Positions 21,545-30,780 of a stretch of 64,000 nt of DNA are shown piece by piece (the first letter of the stretch is position 1; each line of letters opens with the position of its first letter). Source of the DNA: Porphyra umbilicalis (taxonomy: Eukaryota; Rhodophyta; Bangiophyceae; Bangiales; Bangiaceae); the NCBI GenBank assembly GCA_002049455.2, contig KV918885.1, forward strand, positions 1-64,000. The letters run 5' to 3'. The notes beneath the pieces were generated by a model that worked only from the letters and a program-made list of their open reading frames with translations, did not search any database and had not been told where the DNA came from. The position numbers and the translations under genes are program-made.

Positions 21545-22335
21545 AGTTCCAGTAGCACTGCCTTGAGAAATATTATTGTGTATCTTCTTTGTCCTCTTTC
21601 TTCGCCTTCGCTGCAAACATGACTTGAAACTCCCCGTGCCCAGACCATTCCCCTTTCCCTTTCCAGAAAAGTCAAGAACGCAGCCGCCCACACACAAGCC
21701 CGGGTCCGACGATGTGCCTTCGTGGACGCGAAGCAGCCCAGACCAGACACCATGTCATCCTGGACACAGTGTCAAAATAATGCTCGGTCAGGGACGCGAT
21801 CCCAGCCTTGACACGGTCCCAGATCTGACACCACCCAGATCCTACCTGTGTCGGGCCCAGACACGACCTCAGACCGGCGGAAACGGCCATTGACAGCTCG
21901 TTTGACACGATGGTTCCCAGACAGATCATGTCTACGCTGACAGACACAGCTCAGACGTGTCGGGCATCAGCTGCATTGCATTTACATGGTGCTCTAAATG
22001 TAACCTTGCTTGGTAGTTGTTTGTCGAGGCCTCGTTGGTTGCTCATTCCCACGAACCACGTGTGGTATGATAGCTGGGATCTTGCCCCTTTATTCTTCCC
22101 GCGTCCGAACGCTGCGTAGCAAAGCAGTCACACATCGCGTCAGTTGCGTCGCTCTGGTAGGGGACCGGTCGTAAGGTCACTCTCAGCTGCACAGCCTGTG
22201 CCTAGTTCTTCATATGAGCGCCTCTTACAAAACGTGGGCTGCAGTTGCTGCTGTTAACTGGGAACAGCGCGGCCACAACCTCTGTGATCACTGCGATAGG
22301 CATGGCACGCGTGCTTTATATTATTCCAACAAGTG
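21545..22335. other. Convergent gap with clustered GACAC/GTGTC words
   Basis: Between the stops of two unrecognised genes. From about 21740 to 21965 the words gacac, gacag and tgtc recur, often followed within ten bases by cccaga (for example cttgacacggtcccagatctgacaccacccag split over 21812-21843). No gene. Confidence 0.5.
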
Positions 22336-24681
22336 TTACTGGTACTTCGCTTTTACGTTCTTGTCTGCCTCGGCGAGCAACTCCCGAAACGGGGAAGACG
22401 AGAGGAGGGAGGCCATACTTCCAGGCGTCCCCGGGTGACGTGACATTTTGTTGAGCTGCTTGCGGAGGATGCTGGATGTGGCCTTGATGGGGTCCCGCAA
22501 TGGGTGGTTTGACGGCAAGACGTACTCGTCAGCGACGCGGCGCAACGCCAGCGTCAGCACTTGCCGCTCGTGCTCCCCCACCTTAGCGCCCTTCATGTCG
22601 TCGTAGGACGCCTTGGGTGGCAGCTTGAGCAGGTTGGGCACGACAGAGTGCATCCAATAAAGCTGCCTCAGGTACAAGTGGACCTTGTTCTTGATGATGT
22701 TGGTCATGCGGACGGTCTTGGCCTGGTTGATGTCCGCAGACGCGCCCCCCTTTTTCCGCGCGGCAATGGAGTACTTGACGCGGTCCTGGTACAGCCCGTT
22801 CACGGCCAAAGACCCAAACAGGCCGGGGTGCCCCGCCGTCACGTGGCACATCTTCAGCATCGTGCTCAGCTGGTTGAACAGCGGCTCGGTGTCCAGCGCG
22901 GCGGTCACCATCTCGGGTGGTATGGTCATTTCGTGTACCACTGCGTTGTAGTACCTTGAAGACAAAGACGCCGACGGCCTCATTGCGGTGGCGGCGACGG
23001 CGGCAGTGGCGGCGGCTGAGGTCGCTGCAGTGGCTTCGGCAGCGGCGGCAGCCCCAGGAGCGTCACAATTCCGAGCCGCTGCACCTTCTCCACCCGCAAC
23101 CGCTCCCCGCCCATCTGCTCTACCACGTGCGTGCACGCCGCCCATCGCCTTCGCCCGCTTGGACGGCCTGTACAGCGACCCTTGCAAGTACGGCACGGCA
23201 GCCTTGATGCTCGCCGCCGCCGCGGTCACGTCCGCGTTGCTTTGGACGACCTTGGTCATGGCGCCATCGAGCCGCGTAGTTGCGGTGGCAGCAGACTCGG
23301 CTCCGGCCGCGACAGCGGTGGCAATGTTGACTACGAGCCCACGCAGATCGGTGTACTGCGCGGTGCACGTGTTGACGAGAGCGGCTTGCTCGGCGGAGAG
23401 CGACTCCATAAACAGCGCGGCGTGGTGTGAAGAGGGAAGCATGTCACCAGAAACCGATGCGACAGGGGGCGGGAGAGTGCGAGGGGTGGTGAAAGGAGCA
23501 GGTGCACATCCCACTCTTGGAACGTCAGGAGACGGGAGAGTCGCAAGTGGGAGTGTGGGCGGAGTGGGACAAGGAGATGGAGATGGAGTGCGCCGTGTAG
23601 GGAAGCCGCCGCGTGGAGGGAGAGGTGAAGACGTGTACAATGGTGGTCGTGCGGGTGACGGAGATGGAGGACGGGCAGGAATAGATGTTGTGGTTGTGCG
23701 TGGCGGAGGAGCCGCTGCGGTGAAGGGGGGCTGCGTGCCCACAGGCGACTGGTCGACGCCCACACCTCGGGGGTGACGCATCGCCATGTGGAAGCTCTGC
23801 ATACTGCCACGGCCCTCCTGCGCCTCGCCGCGCACATAGTTCGCCATCCAATGCATCCGCGCACCCCATGTTGTGCGGTTGTAAGCGTTGCACCGTACCA
23901 GGCTTGCCTTCATGGACGCCCCCGAATCGTCTTCGCCGAAGGAGATGCCACGCTCGCGGCACAGCTCCTGCAGCGTCTCCCGAGTAGTATGAGGGCTCTG
24001 CAATAGTTGCAGTGGCACAGGTAGCACGTACGGACGCATGGGGACCGCCGCTCGTGGCTGTCCGCGCTCCATCTGCACGTCCACCGAGGTGTGGAGCGTC
24101 GCTTCCAAGGCGCCTTCTGTCGCCGGTCGAGTGCGCCTCGACCGATCGCCATTTGGAGCCTCCTCCCCCCCCGCGCCTTGCGCCGTCGGCCCGCCCGTGC
24201 CGCTTCCTGCTGCCTGGCCGGCAGCGCGCCTAACGGCAGCGACGGTTGCCAAAGCGGCGGTCCGTCCAACGGCTCCCGCCGCAGATGCGGCAGCCGCAGT
24301 GGCAGCAGCAGCGCGCGCATCGGCCGACGTGGGTGTCCGAGCGGTGCTTGCCGCCACCGATCCGACGACTTGGGCACTGCGACGGGAGGATAAGTCAGCT
24401 GCGTCTGCTTGACCAGCAGCGACGGCCCAAGCGGCGGCCGCGACGAATTCTCGAGGTGCCACGCTTCGCGTCGTAGCCGCTGTAGTCGCCGTTGCTGTCA
24501 GCGGCGGCCGAACGGCGCCCGTGTGTTCCGCATGCACAGCAGCAGCAGCCACTGCAGCGGTATCCGCCGCGCTCGCCACAGGTGCAGCGACACGACGGGC
24601 GGCCTCAGCCAGCGCTGCCGCGACACGAGGGTCCAACTCGGAACCGGCGGCATCGCGCGCCGCCGACACACCGGGGCCCAT
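22336..24681 (-). CDS. Unrecognised Ala-rich protein with SAP-like motif
   Basis: 781 residues from ATG 24681 (MGPGVSAARDAAGSELDPR). Residues 1-200 are strongly Ala-rich and helical. A helix-turn-helix-like SAP segment follows (ETLQELCRERGISF then MKASLVRCNAYN, about 23880-23990), a motif that usually binds AT-rich DNA or chromatin. Then comes a Pro/Ser-rich linker, a helical stretch (SAEQAALVNTCTAQYTDLRG) and a C-terminal globular domain of about 210 residues without Ala bias (RYYNAVVHEMTIPPEMV, NIIKNKVHLYLRQLYWMHS, HERQVLTLALRRVADEYVLP). I recognise no family for the C-terminal domain. The layout of disordered N-terminus plus basic C-terminal domain resembles accessory proteins of DNA transposons such as the gene at 38894. 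Confidence 0.6.
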   Translation of the reverse strand: MGPGVSAARDAAGSELDPRVAAALAEAARRVAAPVASAADTAAVAAAAVHAEHTGAVRPPLTATATTAATTRSVAPREFVAAAAWAVAAGQADAADLSSRRSAQVVGSVAASTARTPTSADARAAAATAAAASAAGAVGRTAALATVAAVRRAAGQAAGSGTGGPTAQGAGGEEAPNGDRSRRTRPATEGALEATLHTSVDVQMERGQPRAAVPMRPYVLPVPLQLLQSPHTTRETLQELCRERGISFGEDDSGASMKASLVRCNAYNRTTWGARMHWMANYVRGEAQEGRGSMQSFHMAMRHPRGVGVDQSPVGTQPPFTAAAPPPRTTTTSIPARPPSPSPARPPLYTSSPLPPRGGFPTRRTPSPSPCPTPPTLPLATLPSPDVPRVGCAPAPFTTPRTLPPPVASVSGDMLPSSHHAALFMESLSAEQAALVNTCTAQYTDLRGLVVNIATAVAAGAESAATATTRLDGAMTKVVQSNADVTAAAASIKAAVPYLQGSLYRPSKRAKAMGGVHARGRADGRGAVAGGEGAAARNCDAPGAAAAAEATAATSAAATAAVAATAMRPSASLSSRYYNAVVHEMTIPPEMVTAALDTEPLFNQLSTMLKMCHVTAGHPGLFGSLAVNGLYQDRVKYSIAARKKGGASADINQAKTVRMTNIIKNKVHLYLRQLYWMHSVVPNLLKLPPKASYDDMKGAKVGEHERQVLTLALRRVADEYVLPSNHPLRDPIKATSSILRKQLNKMSRHPGTPGSMASLLSSSPFRELLAEADKNVKAKYQ

Positions 24682-25332
24682 ATCGGTGCACACACACTAT
24701 TGTGCCGGGAAGGGTGGGAGGGGGTGGGTAGAGGGCGCTGAGGAGGTGAGACGAGTGGGCGAGGTGGGAGCAGCCGGGAGAAAGCATGACAGGAGACAAG
24801 CCACAACGTCCGTGCAGGCGTCGTGGGCCTGTGAAGGGCACTGACTGGCGCGGCGCGGTCTCTGGCGGCCGCCGGAGTCCCTGGGCCCGCACGGTTCAAA
24901 ATTCAATGGGTTCGAAACACAAGCTTGACGCTGGGCCGCGACTCTCCCGGACGAGGGGGGGCTAAAGGCCCGAGACTAGCCAGCCGATGTCAGACGGCAC
25001 TTGACCAGGCTCGCATTCAATCAAAATCTGTCAGCCAATGGGATCGCCAGTTTCCAGTCTCACCAGGCTCCGGGTTGCCGAGCTCGGGCGGCGTGTCGTG
25101 GACCCCTTGTTGAATTCCCCAGTCGACCCGCCGCCGATCAATTCCTGCTGCGCCCCGCCCGCGCCACGCCGTCGCCCCCGCGTCGTGGGCGGTCCCGACG
25201 GTGCGCCGCTGCCGCCGCCGTTGCCGACGGCGTTGCGTGGCCGCGGCGCCCCCCGGTGCGCCGTGTCTTCTTCCCCCCCCCCACCCCCAATATCCGCCAC
25301 ACCTACGGATCTTGCTCGCTTGCCAGACGACC
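24682..25332. other. Intergenic, divergent promoters
   Basis: Lies between the SAP-motif gene (-) and uL22m (+). No gene or known element is seen; GC rises sharply after about 25110. Confidence 0.5.
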
Positions 25333-26183
25333 ATGGCGGCGCCCCGCGTGGCCGTCGCGCGGCTGCTCTGCCGCGCCCTCGGCGCCCCCGCCGACGGGGC
25401 GGTCCCCCGCGGACCGCTTGCCGGCGGCCGGTGGCTAACGACCGCCACCACCCCGTCGACGCGCACGCCGGGCCTCTCGCGGGCGCTTCCCCCGGCCGTG
25501 TGGCGGGCGCCCGGCGGCGGCTTGGCGGCGGCGGCGGCGGCGGCGGTCCCGCGGGCGGGCGCCGCCCCCGCCGCCGCCGCGGCGACCGGCGCGGGGGTGC
25601 CGTCGACGGCGGGCGCGACCGTGGGGGGCGCCCGCGGCATCCGCACCCGCGCCTTTGGCGCCCGCTCCCAATTCGTGCACGCCAAGCATGCGGTGCTCAA
25701 GCGGGTGGCGCGCCCCCCCCCCCCAAGCGGCGCCGAGGGCGACGCGCCCCCCCCCCCCCCCCCCCCCGCCGCCGACGCGGACGACACGGCGCTCACGACG
25801 GTCGTGCGGACGGGCATCCCCCTCAGCCCCCAAAAGCTCAACCTCGTCGCGCGCCTCGTGCGCGGCATGACCGCCGCGGCCGCCGACAAGGCGCTCGTCG
25901 GGGTGGAAAAAAAGGGCCGCCGCTTCCTCGCCTCGACGCTCCGCGAGGCGCTCGTGACGGCGGTGGAGGAGCGCGGCGGGGACCTCGGCCGCCTCGTCGT
26001 GCACGGGTGCTACGTGACCAAGGGGCGCGTCACCAAACGCATCCGCCCGTGGCACGGCAAGGGGCGGTTTGGCGTCGAACACAAGCGCCACAGCCGCCTC
26101 GTGTTGACGCTGCGGCAGGTGGATGATGAGGAGTGGGAGATGGCCTACATGCCGGGCTACGTGCACCGCCGCTTTCGGCCGGT

Positions 26184-26216
<33 letters not shown>

Positions 26217-26445
26217 AGAGGCGGCGGCAGAGGCGGGGGGGGGGTTGCTCCCGGGCACGCCCCTCCCGTGGGAGGTGCGGAGCCAAATGGATGTGGCGCT
26301 GTACGAAACGTACCGGCGGACGGCGGTGTTGCGGGAGCGGCTGGCGGCGCGGCAAAAGGCGGGGGGGGGGGCGAGGCGCAATAGTCTGCGTCTTTTGGTT
26401 GGTTGCGTGGCGTCGACGACCCCTCTTAGCCCGCGTGCCGCTTGA
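25333..26445 (+). CDS. Mitochondrial large-subunit ribosomal protein uL22m
   Basis: Structural protein of the mitochondrial ribosome lining the exit tunnel. From ATG 25333 (MAAPRVAVARLLCRALGAP) a long Arg/Ala-rich leader serves as presequence, followed by the L22 domain: SPQKLNLVARLVRGM, ALVGVEKKGRRFLASTLREAL, and the conserved hairpin KGRVTKRIRPWHGKGRFG that reaches into the tunnel. The tail LPWEVRSQMDVALYETYRR is typical of mitochondrial rather than bacterial L22. Low-complexity insertions occur: poly-Pro from C runs at 25713-25722 and 25747-25767, and a 31-base G run at 26184-26214 that reads as poly-Gly between the domain and the tail. The frame stays open across all of them. The true stop could be slightly earlier if a run length is wrong. 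It converges with the Utp12-domain gene, whose stop is 78 bases downstream. Confidence 0.9.
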
Positions 26446-26523
26446 TGACGTGCCGCCAGGCGCAGGCGAGGACCATAAAGCGAGAAACCCAATCCAAGGG
26501 AGACGAAACAAGAGACAACGCCC

Positions 26524-27556
26524 CTAGGCCTCCATGTCCACCCCCCCGTCGTCCGACCCCGAACCGAGCCCGCCCTCGTCCGAGTCCCCCTCCCCGTCCT
26601 CCCCGTCCTCCCCGTCCTCCCCGTCCTCCCCGTCCTCCCCGTCCTCCCCGTCCTCCCCATCCTCCCCGTCCTCCCCCTCGTCGGCCGTCTCGCCCTCACC
26701 CGACGACGCGTCCGAGGCAGACGAGCCGTCCGCGCTGTCGCCGTCCCCGTCGCCGTCGCCCTCACTGTCGCCGGTGCCCCACCCGTCGGTGCCATCCTCC
26801 TCCTCCTCCCCAGACGACCCCCCCCCCCCCCCCCTGCCGCCGCCGCCCCCACCGGCGCTTCCACGTCAAAGCGCACGAGGGGGCGGTCACGCCCCCCCCC
26901 CGCCCCCCCCCCCCCCCCCCCCCCCCCCCCGCCGCCACCGCCTCCACCGCCGCCGCGCGGGCGGCGAGCACCTCGAGGCGCCCGCCGAGCGCGAGCAGCC
27001 GCCCCCGCCCGCGCGCGCGCGCCGCCAAGGAGGTGGCCAACGCGGCGAGGGCGGCCTGGGGCACGGAGATGCCCCCCCCCCCCCCCCCCCCCCGCCCCCC
27101 CCCATGGACGCGAGCACGCTCCCCGCGTGGCCCGTCAGCACGGCCCCCACCCACGGCAGCAGCACGTCGGTGCGCGCCGGGCGGCGGGTCAGCCGCTCCA
27201 CCACCGCCGGCAGCAGCCGGTGCGTCGCGACCGCCGCCGGCAGCCGCGACACGGTGGCGGGGATGGACGCGCGGCGGGGCCCGCCGGCGGCGTTGAGGGC
27301 CGCCTCGAGGCGCGCCGCGTCGGCGGTGCGGAGCGCCTGCTCCACCGCCGCGGAGAGGGTGGAGAGCGCCGACCGCGTCGCCGCCTCCGCGTCGGCGGGG
27401 GGGGGGGGGGGGGGGGCTGGGGCCCCCCTCACCCGGGGGGGGGGGGGGGGGGGGTCGCCGCCGCCGTCGGCGGCGGCGGCGGCGGTGGCGGCCGCCGCCG
27501 CCTGCCGCTGCCGCCGCCGCCGTCGCCGCCCGCCCGCGCCGTCGGCGGCGCCGTCG

Positions 27557-27588
<32 letters not shown>

Positions 27589-28035
27589 GGCGGGAGCGCC
27601 CGCGCCCGCGCCGTCGGCGGTGGCGGGCGGGAGGGCGGCGAGGAGGTCGGCGAGCGTCGGCCCCTCATCCGAGTCGCTCGAGTCGCTGCCGCCGTCGCTG
27701 CTGCTGCCGCTGCTGCTGCCGCTGCCGCTGCCGCCGTCGCTGCCGCTGCCGCTGCTGCTGCCGCTGCCGCTGCTGCTGCTGCTGCTGCTGCCGCTGCCGC
27801 TGCCGCTGCTGCCACTGCCCGTGTCGCTCGACGTGCCGCCCCCGCCGCCGCCCCCCGTCCCGTCCGCGTCGCTCCCACGGGCGGCGCCCGTCAGCGACGA
27901 AAGCCCCGGGCGCGGCACGCGCGGGCCCGCCACCGCCGGCGCGGCGGCGGTGAGCGCCGCCGCCCGCTCCGCGCGGAGGCGCGCCGGGAGGCCGCGGCGG
28001 GGGGCGCGCCGCTTGGCCGCCGCCGCCGACGGCAT
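26524..28035 (-). CDS. Utp12-domain nucleolar protein (SSU processome, Utp5/WDR43-like C-terminal part)
   Basis: The Utp12 domain is found at the C-terminus of t-UTP/UtpA and UtpB subunits of the small-subunit processome, which handles pre-18S rRNA. From ATG 28035 the protein starts with a basic stretch, a Ser/Gly/Asp-rich segment (27640-27830), then the domain: LSAAVEQALRTADAARLEAAL, TVSRLPAAVATHRLLPAV, LVERLTRRPARTDVLLPW. A C-run at about 27069-27105 then shifts the frame, and the domain resumes as PQAALAALATSLAARARGRG with RLLALGGRLEVLAARAAA. A second C-rich run (about 26895-26932) returns to the first frame, which ends in an acidic GED-repeat tail (26586-26680) and GVDMEA before the stop at 26524. 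WD40 repeats expected for full Utp5/WDR43 are not visible, so this may be a short Utp12-only protein. Confidence 0.75.
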
Positions 28036-29591
28036 GATGGGGGGGGGGGGGGGGGGGGGGGCGCGGGGGGGGAGCGGCCGCCGGAAGGGGGGATGACGTC
28101 AGCGTGGGGAGGCTGGGCCGGGGGGGAAAGGGGGCGGAGCGGGCGGGGCGGCTCAAACGGGGCGGGGCGCGCGCGCGCGTGCCGCCGGCGGGTGTGGCTG
28201 CCGCGCCGCCGCGAGCCGGGCGGGCGGCCGCCGCCGCCGCTGCCGCCGCGCCGCCGTCGTCGTCGCCGGTGCTTTGGAGGATCAACGAAAACACGTGTCG
28301 AAAATGCAGACGATTTGGGAAGTTGGGGACGACCCGTTGTGCGAAAGACGTGGCCGGTCGCCGGGATCCCGCGCGCGGGCGGGGACCCAAAGGCGAAGTG
28401 GGGTGGCGTCAGACGCAACGGAGAAGAGGAAGCAGGGGGCGCCCTTTTGGATGAGGAGGCAGAGGATCGTTTCCTACTCTTGGCAGCATGCGCTTTGCCA
28501 CGAGGGGGGGACCCTCCTTGCCGGCGCCGCCTGGAGCGAGTTGGGCGGGTGCCTGGGACCGTTGCGCACGGTTGACCATAGCTAGCGCCGTTGCGTGCAG
28601 GTCAGAACAACCAACAATGAGTAACAAGCCGCCACGCGTGGCGCCCCCACCACCAAGGCCGTGTGGCACGGCGCACCAGTCGACCGGCGCGCCCGGCCGC
28701 GGCCGCCGGCGCTTCCGCCTGGGGGCCCTTTGGGTCTGCATAATTCCCCATCACCGGGAATGCGTGTCAGAAATACTGGGCCTTGGCCCTCCGATTGGGC
28801 GGGAAACTGCATCGACCAACGGGCCCGCCACGTGGGCCCGCCCCCCCGCGCGCCAGCTGGCATGGACCGCGACCGCGCACCGCGACCGCGCACCGCAACC
28901 GCCACGACCGGCACGTGGGGCAGGTGCGCGGATCTGTCAGCCCCCCCCCCCCCCTCTGCCCATCGGCCGGGCGCCCCGACACCGCGGTGCGCGGCACCGG
29001 GCCGGCGCCGCCAGCGCAGACATTGGTTGCCGGCGCCCTCCCGCACCCCCGCCCCCGACACCTGTGGCGCTGCGTGCGGGGCGGGGGGTCTGCCCCGCCC
29101 GCAAGTGGCAGCCGGCCGCGCCGCCACCGCCGCGCCCCCGCCTCGGCGCGCCGCGCGCGCGCCCGCGTCGTGGCGGCCGCTGCCGCTGCGGCCGTGGGGC
29201 TCCCCCCCCCCCCCCCCCCCCCGTCCCGCGTCTTGGTCGGTGCCCCCCCCCTTCCCCCCCTCGCCCCCTCTGCCAACGCGGCAGCGGCGACGACGCGGCG
29301 GCCGTCTGCCGCCGCCCCCTGGCGCCCGTGGGTCACGCCCGCCCCCCCCCACCCCCCCCCCCCCCCCCCGCCCCCCCCCGCCCGCACCCGCCACGCGCCG
29401 CGGCTGCCCCCCCCCCGGTCGTCTCCGTCCCGCGCGGCGGCACCGGCGCGGCGGCGCCCCCGCGGTGGCCGTCGGTCGCGCGCGCCCCCTGCCCGCCCGC
29501 CCCCCCCCCTTCCCCCCCCCCCCCCCCCCCCCCCTCCCCCCCCTCCCCCCGCGCGCTCCCGCCCCCGACGAGCGATCGTTACGCGCCGACC
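28036..29591. other. Extremely GC-rich intergenic stretch, no supported gene
   Basis: Open frames of 300-450 codons exist on both strands, but all are Pro/Arg/Ala/Gly runs created by the base composition. Poly-C runs occur at 28938-28952, 29203-29222, 29337-29380 and about 29500-29550. It probably holds the divergent promoters of the Utp12-domain gene and the gene starting near 29592. Confidence 0.5.
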
Positions 29592-30780
29592 ATGGCGGCG
29601 GGGGCGGGGACCCGCCCCTGCCGCCGTCCCTCACCCCCACTCAAGCCGCGTCCTTGACGGCCACGCGGCGCCTTGGGGTGTTGCGGCGCCTCGGCGCCGC
29701 CGCGTCGGCGGCAGAGGTGGCAGAGATGGGGCGCCTGCGGGCGACGCTCGACGCGCTCGCCGACGCGATGCTCGAAGAGGGGGAAGAGGAGGGGGGGGGG
29801 AGGAGGGGGGGGGGGAGGGGCGGGTGCCCCGCCCCCCCGCGCCGTCGAGTCGACGCCCGCCGCCGCCGCCGCGACGCGGACGGGGAATGGGGCCGACGGC
29901 CGCGGCAGTGTGCGCTCGTCGTCGTCGGACAGCTTCCACTCGACGGCGTCGGCGCCGGGGCGGGACGTGCCGCCGCCACCGCTGCCGACGGGCGGGGTCG
30001 GGGGTGCGGGCGCCGCCACCGCCGCGGCGGCCGCCGCTAGCGCCGCCCCGCCCCGCGCCGGGTCGCCGCCGGTACCCCCGTTGGAGGTGGTCACGGCGGT
30101 CGCGTCGCCCGCCTCCTCGTCAACCTCTGTTTGCTCCTCGTCGTTGCCGTGCACGTCCTCCTCCTCCCCGTCGCCCTCCTCTTCCCCGTCCCCGTCGCCC
30201 TCCTCCGCCTCCTCCCTGTCGCCGTCGACGGGGGCGGGCGGCGGGGATGGGCCCGCCGCCGACCCCGCCGTCGGCTCCGCCTCCCCGCTGGTGCCGTTGG
30301 CCGACGTGGCGGGCGCCGACCCGCCGTCGCCGCGGGGGGGCGCGGGGGGGGTGCGGCCGTGCGGCCCCCGCCCTCGCCCGCCGCGCCGAGATTCCCATCG
30401 TTCCACTTGGAGGAGGCGCCCGCCGCGGCGGCCGCCGTCGTGGGCGCCCCCGCGGTGGTGGGGACGGCGGCCGCCGCCGCCGCCCCCGCGGGCGGCAGCG
30501 ACAGCGACGCGGGTATCGACACGGACAGCGATGCCAAGGGCGGCGCCAGTGACGACGCATCCTCCTCCTCCTCCTCCTCCTCCTCGTCGTCGCCGTCATC
30601 CTCGTCGTCGTCGTCGTCCCCGTCGCCGCCGCCGTCGGCCACGTCGACGGGCGCGCCGCCGACGCCCCCGCCGCCGCCCGCGCGGTCCCCGTCGGCGGCG
30701 TCCGACGCGGTTGGGGCGGGCACCCCCCCCCCCCCGTCCCCGCACGTGTGCGGGGGGCGGTCACGGAGGCCACGTCCAAG
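29592..30780 (+). other. Probable 5' part of the Ala-rich gene, frame uncertain
   Basis: ATG at 29592 starts MAAGAG, and one frame over the sequence reads LTPTQAASLTATRRLGVLRR then EMGRLRATLDALADAMLEE (about 29625-29790), which looks like real helical coding sequence. Further on only low-complexity Ser/Pro/Ala peptides occur, in shifting frames. A minus-strand frame over 29579-30406 is equally open and acidic, so the coding strand of 29800-30780 is not certain. Confidence 0.35.

Noticed and set aside
28488..30040. Open frames of 350-450 codons on both strands at 28-30 kb
   Set aside because: Composition-driven poly-Pro/Arg/Gly; equally long on opposite strands and without motifs, apart from the short helical stretch at 29625-29790 recorded as uncertain.
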